The position numbers were made by a program, and so were the translations under genes. Under the pieces are notes generated by a model that was not told the origin of the DNA, searched no databases, and saw nothing but the letters and a program-made list of their open reading frames with translations. A DNA stretch of 59,821 nucleotides, taken from the NCBI RefSeq assembly GCF_023227875.1, contig NZ_JALOCH010000016.1, forward strand, positions 1-59,821, read 5' to 3'. This DNA is from Methanoregula sp. GTDB lineage: Archaea; Halobacteriota; Methanomicrobia; Methanomicrobiales; Methanospirillaceae. Positions 53,303-59,821 of the stretch are shown one piece after another. Every line of letters starts with the position of its first letter. Positions within the stretch are counted from its first letter, which is position 1.

Positions 53303-54313
53303 TTACGTATCCTCAATGATCATCTTGGGATCGGCAAAGATGGCTGCAGTATCAAGAACGATAAGCGATCCACCGGCAACTCCTTTAACATAATCGCTCC
53401 GGACCGCGGCTCCGGGGTCCGTAGGTTCAATACGGTCCAGTTCAATGGTACCGATCCCGGTTATATGATCTGCAAGTATGCCAAAAGAGAGTTTATGATC
53501 TGTCAGTACAATCACACGGTTCAGGTCGGTGAGACCTTTTTCAGGAATGGCAAGAAGGACGCGGAGATCAACGAGAGAGATAATTTCGCCCCGCACCACA
53601 CAGATACCGGAGATATATTCCGGCGTCCCCGGTACTGGAGTAATCTCCCCGGTCAGGATCACTTCACGAATATGTTGCATCTCAATGGCATATTCCCGGT
53701 ATGCCAGTCGGAATTTGAGAATTTCGATAATCTCGGTTTCTGATAATCCCTCCTCCGGTTGTGCAATTTTTTTTGCCCGCTCATCAAGGAGTGAATCGAT
53801 AAGTGAGGCACCGGTGAATTCGCCGGGCCCGGGTTTTTCATCAGGGTCACACGCTCCATCCCGTTCATAGGCACCTTGTATTACTGAATGATCTGGCACG
53901 CGTGCTCCCGCCGCAATCATGCTGGAGAGATCATAAATTATGTGTATTCCATCAGCAGTCAATTTCACTCCCGGTATTTCCGACTGATTGGAGGCTGTAC
54001 TCACCAGTGACTCGTATGATAGCGAAATTTCCTGTACACCGGATGTTGCGTCAACCCAGAGGGCAATCTCCCTGCTGCCGGCATGTGCAATAATCAGCAT
54101 ATCGGTTAACCGGGGAGAGACAACGGTAACACCCAACAAGGCACGCATCGAGATGACCGTAATCTCCTTTCCGTGATGGTTTATCGTGCCGGCCTCCCAA
54201 GGTGGGGCAAAGGGTTTTTTTTTCAGCCGTACCATGCGGATAACATGGGATGTATCTGCAAGTGGGATCGCACCGAGGATTTTCTCAATAGAAAAGAGCA
54301 GTAGCTGTACCAT
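53303..54313 (-). CDS. cheW: Double CheW adaptor protein
   Basis: The start MVQLLLFSIEK at 54313 is set by AGAGGGGATT upstream; the longer frame from 54352 is unlikely. The 336-residue product holds two CheW domains, about 1-140 and 195-335. The second has the clear pattern EYAIEMQHIREVI through PVPGTPEYISGICVVRGEIISLVDLR. The linker is acidic. Two domains in one chain could bridge more than one receptor or kinase in the array. It lies 156 bp upstream of the MCP gene on the same strand. No cheY, cheB, cheR, cheC or cheD is visible in the window. Confidence 0.9.
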   Translation of the reverse strand: MVQLLLFSIEKILGAIPLADTSHVIRMVRLKKKPFAPPWEAGTINHHGKEITVISMRALLGVTVVSPRLTDMLIIAHAGSREIALWVDATSGVQEISLSYESLVSTASNQSEIPGVKLTADGIHIIYDLSSMIAAGARVPDHSVIQGAYERDGACDPDEKPGPGEFTGASLIDSLLDERAKKIAQPEEGLSETEIIEILKFRLAYREYAIEMQHIREVILTGEITPVPGTPEYISGICVVRGEIISLVDLRVLLAIPEKGLTDLNRVIVLTDHKLSFGILADHITGIGTIELDRIEPTDPGAAVRSDYVKGVAGGSLIVLDTAAIFADPKMIIEDT

Positions 54314-54529
54314 GAGGAATCCCCTCTTGATCTTGCATTGGTGCTTATGCAATAAAAAAGGTAAGGAATACTGGAATTCCGATACCAGTTATGTAAATTT
54401 ATAAAAAATATGTTAACGCGTTTTTCTGGTTGAATCAAGCCAGGAGTAACTGATTGTAACAATCGTCATTTTTTAAGCAGACTTGAAAAAATGGATATGA
54501 ATATTCCGGATTTGTCAATACAGTGGTTC

Positions 54530-54537
54530 AAAAAAAA
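54530..54537 (-). terminator. T-run after archaellin gene 1
   Basis: Eight T on the minus strand directly after the archaellin stop codon (TGA 54543-54541). Confidence 0.5.
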
Positions 54538-54540
54538 GGA

Positions 54541-55152
54541 TCAGTAAAGCGGCTGGACGGGGCTTATCGCTCCCGGGACAGTTCTTGAAAGGGAAATAAC
54601 AGCACCAACTGCAGGCTGGAAATTCACGTTAATTTTCTTATTAACTTTGGCTGTCGGGGGCATGCCGATTGAAAGTACCCATATCTCGTTTGGTTCGAGC
54701 AGGCCGTTGGGAACGGTATTGAGATCGTTGATCTTCTGGGAGACACACCATCTCCAGTTTTCAGAGGTTGTCTGATCTGAGAATACATGGTCACAGGAAC
54801 TCAGATCTGTATTTGTACTGATATTCGGGTTCCTGCCACCAGCAGTATCAGAATAGGAAATGACCATCTGCTGAATATCCATAGGAGTCCCACCAGCAGT
54901 GAGTGCAACACTTGTATTAATGTAGGTCAGCCGGGTTGGCGTAGATGCAACAGCTACTCCCATAACATTACCAACAATCTCAATACTGGAACTTGCCTGG
55001 GCAACACCGGTATGCACGGTTGCCTGTGCAGTCTGGGTTGTGAAGAATCCGGCACCAAGTACAACATATGAGAACACGGCCGCAACCACAACGAATGCGA
55101 TAAGAACGATTGCTGCTTCAAGGCCGGTAAAACCATTTTCAGGGGATTTCAA
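54541..55152 (-). CDS. flaB: Archaellin (archaeal flagellin), gene 1
   Basis: The likely start is TTG at 55152, 5 nt after GGTGGTG; it lines up with the leader of gene 2. The leader KSPENG ends at a FlaK-type cleavage site before FTGLEAAIVLIAFVVVAAVFSYVVLGAG, the hydrophobic N-terminal helix that packs in the filament core. The remaining 150 residues form the outer beta domain. The 203-residue precursor is highly similar to gene 2, including the Cys pair in LSSCDHVF and WRWCVSQ. Divergence is greatest near the C-terminus. Confidence 0.9.
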   Translation of the reverse strand: MKSPENGFTGLEAAIVLIAFVVVAAVFSYVVLGAGFFTTQTAQATVHTGVAQASSSIEIVGNVMGVAVASTPTRLTYINTSVALTAGGTPMDIQQMVISYSDTAGGRNPNISTNTDLSSCDHVFSDQTTSENWRWCVSQKINDLNTVPNGLLEPNEIWVLSIGMPPTAKVNKKINVNFQPAVGAVISLSRTVPGAISPVQPLY

Positions 55153-55218
55153 TACCTCACCACCGTTTAACGAATACTTGGCTATGATCACCAAATGCTT
55201 ATACAAATTTTATTTAAT

Positions 55219-55229
55219 GATATATAAAT
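55219..55229 (-). promoter_or_regulatory. TATA box of archaellin gene 1
   Basis: Minus strand TTTATATAT, about 70 bp before the TTG start. The IS element ends 120 bp further upstream, so the promoter is intact. Confidence 0.55.
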
Positions 55230-55348
55230 CTAAATGCCTTTGCTGTTCAATGATAGGTGTGATGTTTTTTGAGACTTCAAAAAAACGCGAATCAGTAAAA
55301 ATGGAAAATAAACCAATCTTAAATAATTCTATTAGTAGGGTAAAACAT

Positions 55349-56605
55349 GGTAGTGTCTCTATATTGCTGTAAAATAAGCAGCCGCCGTATCCAAAGAGAT
55401 CATCTCATTCTTCACAGATAAATACCGGTTACCGGTGATCCATTCCTCGTTGATATCGATGAGGATCGAACCGGAAAGCCTGAGTAACGAAGCATCATTC
55501 GGGAAGGCCCCGATCTTTCTGCTTCGGCGTTTGAGTTCCTTATTAACTCGTTCCAGGAGATTGGTAGTCCTAATCTTCTTCCAGAACTCCGGAGGAAATG
55601 AACGATAATTCATCAGGCCGTGCTGGAACCGGTGAATCGTGTCAGCAGCCCGGGAGAATCCCCGTTCATCGAGTTGAACAGCGAACTCCAGCAATCGATG
55701 GGAATCACTTAGACATTCCTTCAATGTCTCGGCAATTTCCTTGTGATATTTTCGAGGAACTTTCCTGAGGACAGCACGGATAAAGTGTACGTGACACATT
55801 TGCCATGAAGATCCTGGAAACATTGTTTCTGCGGCAGCCCGGATCCCCTTGTGACCATCCGAAGTAATGAGATCAACCTTGGAAAGACCTCTCTCCTTTA
55901 GGTCCGAGAAGATCCCCTCCCAGGTTAGTTCGTGTTCTGCATCAGCAATGCTGAAAGAAAAGATCTCACGGTATCCATCTGCCCTCACACCGGCTACAAC
56001 AAAAAGAGCTTTGCTGACATACCGGACTCCGTCTCTCACCTTGAAATACGAAGCATCAACGAACAAGAATGGAATATGGGAGTCAATTGGCCTCTCGATA
56101 AACTCATGGACTTTTTCATCGAGTTCCTGAGCAACCTTCGACACGTACGATGCCGAGATCTGGTTGACTCCTAGATGCGAGATCACCGTCTCAACGTTAC
56201 GTGTCGATACTCCCTGAAGATATGATTCGATGATCGCATTTACCAGGGCTTTCTCGGTCCGGGAGTACCGCTCGAAGACTTTTGTCTCAAACGGGATCTC
56301 CCGTAATTGTGGTTTTAAAAGATTGAGTTCTCCGAATCTCGTCTTCAGTGAGCGTTGACGATACCCATTCCGGTGCGCCCTTCGCGAACTGGACCTCGCA
56401 TAGCGCGGTACTCACGCCTGCTGAGCCACTTCCTCATTCATCACATCGTTCAGGAACCACGTGATGAGTTGCTGCATTCCCTTCTCGTTATCGGTAAGAT
56501 AATTTAGTACGATATCTCTTAGATTCATGCCCTGTTCCTCTTTGTTTGCAATTCACTGTTGGATACAGGGCATCTTCACTTTTACAGCACTTCGTGTACA
56601 CTACC
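55349..56605 (-). mobile_element. IS256-family insertion sequence, 1257 bp
   Basis: The ends are imperfect inverted repeats: GGTAGTGTCTCTATATTGCTGTAAAA at 55349 and GGTAGTGTACACGAAGTGCTGTAAAA (reverse complement, to 56605). Both sides are flanked by TAAAACAT (55341-55348 and 56606-56613), an 8-bp target duplication as made by IS256 elements. The insertion lies between two archaellin genes and hits neither coding region nor promoter. The perfect target duplication implies a fairly recent insertion. Confidence 0.92.
55359..56528 (-). pseudogene. IS256-family transposase with in-frame TGA at codon 39
   Basis: ATG 56528 (after AGAGGAAC) opens a frame of 390 codons that runs to 55359 with a single interruption, TGA at 56414-56412. 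Sequence on both sides fits the family (…EEVAQQA, then RRAHRNGYRQRSLKTRFGEL), so only the stop is wrong. The catalytic DDE set appears intact: Asp in FLFVDASYFKV, Asp in LITSDGHKG and Glu in NLLERVNKELKRR. Downstream of the TGA the first usable start is GTG at 56186, giving a 275-residue piece without the N-terminal DNA-binding part. The copy is probably immobile unless the stop is read through. Confidence 0.85.
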
Positions 56606-56752
56606 TAAAACATTCTTGAAGATAAGATGATTGGCGGCAATAAAAAGTAATGCGAACCATATTTGACTTCATCGAATAGATTAAACAAATAAATCTGTTT
56701 ATTGTTGAGGTATAACTGCAAACCTGCTTTATGATATTGTATCAGTATGACC

Positions 56753-56761
56753 AAAAAAAAA
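56753..56761 (-). terminator. T-run after archaellin gene 2
   Basis: Nine T on the minus strand 5 bp past the stop codon, matching the layout after gene 1. Confidence 0.5.
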
Positions 56762-56766
56762 GAGTG

Positions 56767-57387
56767 TTAATAAACGGACTGAACTGAGTTAATCGCACCA
56801 GGGATCGTCCTCGTTATTGGAAGAAATGCACCGACTGCCGGTTGTAAATTAACGGTGAATTTCTGATTTACTTTGGAGGATGATGGCATTCCAATTGAAA
56901 GAACCCAGATCTCATTTGGTTCAAGCAGATCGTTGGGAACTGTGTTTAAATCATTGATCTTCTGGGAAACACACCATCTCCAGTTTTCAGAGGTTGTCTG
57001 ATCTGAGAATACAAGGTCACATGAGTTCAGATCTGCATTTGTACTGATGTTGGGACTCCTTCCACCTGCGGTATCAGAATATGATATGACCATCTGTTGA
57101 AGATCCATGGGAGTCCCACCGGCCGTGAGGGCAACACTTGTATTGATATATGTGAGTCGGGTCGGTGAAGATGCAACGGCGATTCCCATAACATTACCGA
57201 CAACCTCAAGACTCGAACTTGCCTGTGCGACACTGGTATGGACCGTTGCCTGGGCAGTCTGCGTTGTATAGAAACCTGCACCAAGAACAACATATGAAAA
57301 AACTGCTGCGACAACGACAAATGCGATTAGAACAATTGCGGCCTCAAGGCCGGTAAAACCATTTTCATTTGATTTTAACAATTCCAT
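56767..57387 (-). CDS. flaB: Archaellin (archaeal flagellin), gene 2
   Basis: ATG 57387 gives a 206-residue precursor with leader MELLKSNENG and the mature start FTGLEAAIVLIAFVVVAAVF. An upstream GTG at 57408 would lie at or before the predicted transcript start. The body matches archaellin 1 nearly throughout, with a few changes such as LEVVGNVMGIAVASSP and SSSKVNQKFTVNLQPAVGAF. Both proteins share the two Cys of the outer domain. Before the IS256 insertion the two genes were about 400 bp apart in tandem. Each has its own TATA box and T-run, so they are separate transcripts. Confidence 0.9.
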   Translation of the reverse strand: MELLKSNENGFTGLEAAIVLIAFVVVAAVFSYVVLGAGFYTTQTAQATVHTSVAQASSSLEVVGNVMGIAVASSPTRLTYINTSVALTAGGTPMDLQQMVISYSDTAGGRSPNISTNADLNSCDLVFSDQTTSENWRWCVSQKINDLNTVPNDLLEPNEIWVLSIGMPSSSKVNQKFTVNLQPAVGAFLPITRTIPGAINSVQSVY

Positions 57388-57423
57388 GCGCCTTCTGTAA
57401 CATACCACCTTGATAGGAATATG

Positions 57424-57432
57424 CTATATAAT
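57424..57432 (-). promoter_or_regulatory. TATA box of archaellin gene 2
   Basis: Minus strand ATTATATAGC, about 40 bp before the ATG at 57387; predicted transcript start near 57402. Confidence 0.5.
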
Positions 57433-57614
57433 GGATACCCTTACCCAACCAAATAGTTATGTATTGTATCTTTTACTTGTATTAAAAAATAATTTTTATT
57501 TTAAGAAACAATAAGGAGTCAATGATCCGATTATGCAAATCTGAATTAACACCAATTTAAAGTGAGGCGTCCAGCTGTACGAAGCCCGTTCTCCACCGGT
57601 CCTTCTCTCACTTC

Positions 57615-58565
57615 TCACCAGGTACTCAAAGGAAAAACCCGGTCACGCAAGGCAATTTCCTTAACAGCAAAGGCAGGCAGGGCATCTGTTACATCTCCCA
57701 TTTCCTGCGTAAGGTCAATCCCGCCAAGCTCCCGCGCAAAGAGCGGCGCACCAATACCGGCTACAATAATCTTATCCTCATAACGGGAAGATGCACAGTG
57801 TCGCACTGCGTCACATACAATTTTCTGTTGCGTATCTCGGAACTGCCGGGCAATCTGCATTGCACCAGTCTCTCCGATTTCCTCAAGATCAGCACAGACA
57901 ACACGGGCCAGCCGTCGCAGCGAAGCTTCCCGGGTTTTCTCCTTGTGGTCCGGAGTATCGCAGTTGTACTGTCCCTGCGTGATATTTCCAAGAACAAGAT
58001 GGGCATCGGCACTTGCGGCAAAATATTCCGTGCTCACCGGAGTCCGGACTCCATCAAGATCTACTGACTGCAGGAGCGTTGCGATATTCGTCCGAAGCAT
58101 GCCCGTGTATACCAGGAACCCTTTCTGGAGCCTAATAAGATCGGTGAGGCCGGTGAGTTCGGAGAAATGAGCAAGGGGAATGATATCAGCCGTAGTGCTG
58201 CCGATATCCAGCAGGACCGCCCGGGGATAAGTTGTCCGCAGAAAATCTGCCGATACAAGCCAGTTGGCAGAGGCCAGTTGCGGAACTGCATTTTCATGGA
58301 AACGGGCATCAACACCATAAAACCGGGCAGAATTGAAAACTTTTCGTACCGCGTCTACTATGAAGGAGATTCCCTGCATTTTATTAACAAAACAATCAGC
58401 AAGTTCCCCGCTCATTACAACGGCTGCCGGTTCATCGCTTTGGGTTACGTGTTGTTCCAACAGAGCAGCGATCGGCGCCTTCTCCCACAGCGGACAGTAA
58501 TGGATGTGGACCCCGTTATCATCCACTACCTTCAGGTTTGCCCCGCCAACATCGATACCGATCAT
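57615..58565 (-). CDS. mfnF: MfnF-like methanofuran biosynthesis enzyme (ASKHA fold)
   Basis: The 316-residue protein starts MIGIDVGGANLKVVDDNG, the phosphate-1 loop of the ASKHA/hydantoinase-like family, and has AVLLDIGSTTADIIPL as phosphate-2 and VAGIGAPLFARELGG near the end. Proteins of this type joined the tyramine-glutamate part to the furan in methanofuran synthesis (MfnF). Pairing with MfnD supports that role. The start overlaps the mfnD stop by 4 bp, so the two are one operon. It acts in the cytoplasm. Confidence 0.88.
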   Translation of the reverse strand: MIGIDVGGANLKVVDDNGVHIHYCPLWEKAPIAALLEQHVTQSDEPAAVVMSGELADCFVNKMQGISFIVDAVRKVFNSARFYGVDARFHENAVPQLASANWLVSADFLRTTYPRAVLLDIGSTTADIIPLAHFSELTGLTDLIRLQKGFLVYTGMLRTNIATLLQSVDLDGVRTPVSTEYFAASADAHLVLGNITQGQYNCDTPDHKEKTREASLRRLARVVCADLEEIGETGAMQIARQFRDTQQKIVCDAVRHCASSRYEDKIIVAGIGAPLFARELGGIDLTQEMGDVTDALPAFAVKEIALRDRVFPLSTW

Positions 58566-59449
58566 ACCCGGGTTACCTTCCCGTTAATATCGAACCGTGC
58601 GCTGCCGGTCAGATGAACCTCATCCGGTCCATTGCCTTTTGAGGCGGCGACCAGAATCTCAGCGATCTCTTCCTGCAAGCATGCAGCTATTCCCATGATG
58701 CTCGTTGTTATCCGCGGGTTGACATCCACAACGTACACCTTATCGGCAACCACTACATCCACACCACAATATCCCTGGCAACCGAGAACAGCAACGGCTT
58801 TTTTGGCAGTCTCAATGATCTCGCCTTCGCGGGCAGGGTGAACCGGTGACTCCCCACCACAGTATCGGAACGAGCCATCGGGCCCGATGACAATCTCCTG
58901 CCGGTTCACTGCGAGAACTACCGGGGGCTTACCGGAATAGTAGGCACACGCATCACCAATGATCCGGTTCGGGATGATGCTCACCGAGAAATCTTCACCA
59001 CGAATATATTCCTGTGCAAACTCGCCCTCACCCGGTATTTCCTCAGACAGTCGGACTCCCCGGGCATCGCACCCTTTTATGGGTTTGATTACCCTCTTGC
59101 CGGGTCCGGCATCGCCCGGGACCGGTACACCATTTTCTTTGAGGATCTTACCGGTCTGTACTTTGTTTGCGCAAAGTGCTACGGTCATAAACCCGCAACC
59201 AAGGTTATGCGTCGACTGCTCAAGGAGAAACGTATACTTTGAGAGTACGTGGTCCGGGGCGATCACGAGCCCCATCTCGCAGCTGGGCGCAAGCCGGGTA
59301 ATCTCCTTCCCAAAGTCACCGGCAGTGGGCATCACAACTTCATATCCACATCGTTCGAAACTTGTCCTGAGAACGGAAAGCATCCCGGCTCCTTCACGGG
59401 CAAGGAGGGGATCGTGCGCAACGGTATATTCGGCAAGGAGAACTTTCAT
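58562..59449 (-). CDS. mfnD: MfnD-like tyramine-glutamate ligase (ATP-grasp)
   Basis: The 295 residues form an ATP-grasp enzyme: the central domain has KRVIKPIKGCDARGVRL and FAQEYIRGEDFSVSII, and the metal site is YVVDVNPRITTS. MfnD adds glutamate to tyramine, an early step in making the methanofuran side chain. Its coupling to mfnF agrees. The gene is divergent to surE, with 82 bp between the start codons. Confidence 0.9.
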   Translation of the reverse strand: MKVLLAEYTVAHDPLLAREGAGMLSVLRTSFERCGYEVVMPTAGDFGKEITRLAPSCEMGLVIAPDHVLSKYTFLLEQSTHNLGCGFMTVALCANKVQTGKILKENGVPVPGDAGPGKRVIKPIKGCDARGVRLSEEIPGEGEFAQEYIRGEDFSVSIIPNRIIGDACAYYSGKPPVVLAVNRQEIVIGPDGSFRYCGGESPVHPAREGEIIETAKKAVAVLGCQGYCGVDVVVADKVYVVDVNPRITTSIMGIAACLQEEIAEILVAASKGNGPDEVHLTGSARFDINGKVTRV

Positions 59450-59531
59450 CCGTTAATTGTATGCGCTGCGATAAAATTACCCTATCCGATCGGTGAGGTA
59501 TTTCTGCAATGCCAGATAGAGAACAATGCAC

Positions 59532-59821
59532 ATGAGACCATCTATCCTGCTGACTAATGATGACGGCGTTGGGTCCAGTGGACTCTGGGCTGCGTACGAA
59601 GCGCTCACACCCATTGCGGATGTTACCGTAGTTGCACCCGCCACCCAGCAGAGTGCTGTCGGCAGGTCAATTTCAATCTTTGAACCATTGCGGGCTAACC
59701 AGGTGATTATAAACGGACAGAGTGCATGGTCGGTTGCTGGAAAACCCACAGATTCAGTAATCATCGGGTTATATGCTTTAAAGCTCAACCCCACGCTCGT
59801 TGTGAGCGGGATCAATATCGG
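59532..59821 (+). CDS. surE: SurE 5'/3'-nucleotidase, 3' end cut by the window
   Basis: The 96 visible residues start MRPSILLTNDDGVGSSGLWAAYEAL, with the Asp-Asp metal pair of SurE, then VVAPATQQSAVGRSI, the substrate and metal loop with Ser, and LVVSGIN at the end, another conserved metal-binding turn. The family removes phosphate from nucleoside monophosphates. The rest lies beyond the window. Confidence 0.93.
   Translation, partial: MRPSILLTNDDGVGSSGLWAAYEALTPIADVTVVAPATQQSAVGRSISIFEPLRANQVIINGQSAWSVAGKPTDSVIIGLYALKLNPTLVVSGINI

Overview
The window comes from a hydrogenotrophic or formate-using methanogenic archaeon, most likely of the order Methanomicrobiales (Methanoregula-like). The support is: two F420-type formate dehydrogenase operons, a FocA-type formate channel, an FmdE-family protein, the methanofuran genes mfnD and mfnF, archaellins with FlaK-type prepilin leaders, archaeal GAGGTG/GGTGA ribosome binding sites and TATA-type promoters. 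No rRNA, tRNA or CRISPR array was seen.

Layout. 0-8.7 kb is an accessory region: two surface proteins, a MntA/HepT module, a frameshifted histidine phosphatase, a NYN-domain protein, a lone Cas4-like Fe-S nuclease, a PIN toxin pair and a DnaQ-like exonuclease. A perfect 54-bp copy of the exonuclease 5' end lies 6.7 kb away at 1883-1936. 8.7-25.7 kb is a DNA-end-processing and putative defence island: an Fe-S PD-(D/E)XK protein and a TerB_N protein on the + strand converge on a minus-strand run sbcD-sbcC-addB-addA-(RloC/PrrC-like AAA_13 ATPase). Next to it, at 25.8-26.6 kb, are two decayed fragments that read as the C-termini of an archaeal Rad50/SMC-type ATPase and a HerA-type ATPase. This suggests that a bacterial-type AddAB/SbcCD cassette replaced the ancestral archaeal resection locus.

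26.7-43 kb is a formate/CO2 metabolism region: a TMEM175-like channel, fdhA1B1, a rubrerythrin-like protein, fdhA2B2, FmdE-family protein, beta carbonic anhydrase, an HTH-PAS regulator and the formate channel fdhC. Each fdhAB operon has a divergent gene for one of two paralogous zinc-ribbon proteins of unknown function. fdhA2, the carbonic anhydrase and fdhC share a Shine-Dalgarno leader motif. FdhA1 is short and has lost two residues normally invariant around the active site.

43-54 kb holds an HDAC-family deacetylase, two paralogous GNATs (one earlier, at 38 kb), a membrane PAS kinase and a chemosensory cluster (REC-kinase, CheA-REC, MCP, double CheW) beside two archaellin genes. Between the archaellins sits an IS256-family element with intact ends and an 8-bp target duplication, but with an in-frame TGA in its transposase. 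The window ends with mfnF-mfnD and the 5' end of surE.

The strongest candidate for an undescribed system is the sbcDC-addBA-AAA_13 operon. It places a Zn-hook, PrrC/RloC-like ATPase with a candidate R-E-H nuclease triad in the same transcript as both cellular end-processing machines. All functional statements are reading of motifs and context; no database search was run.
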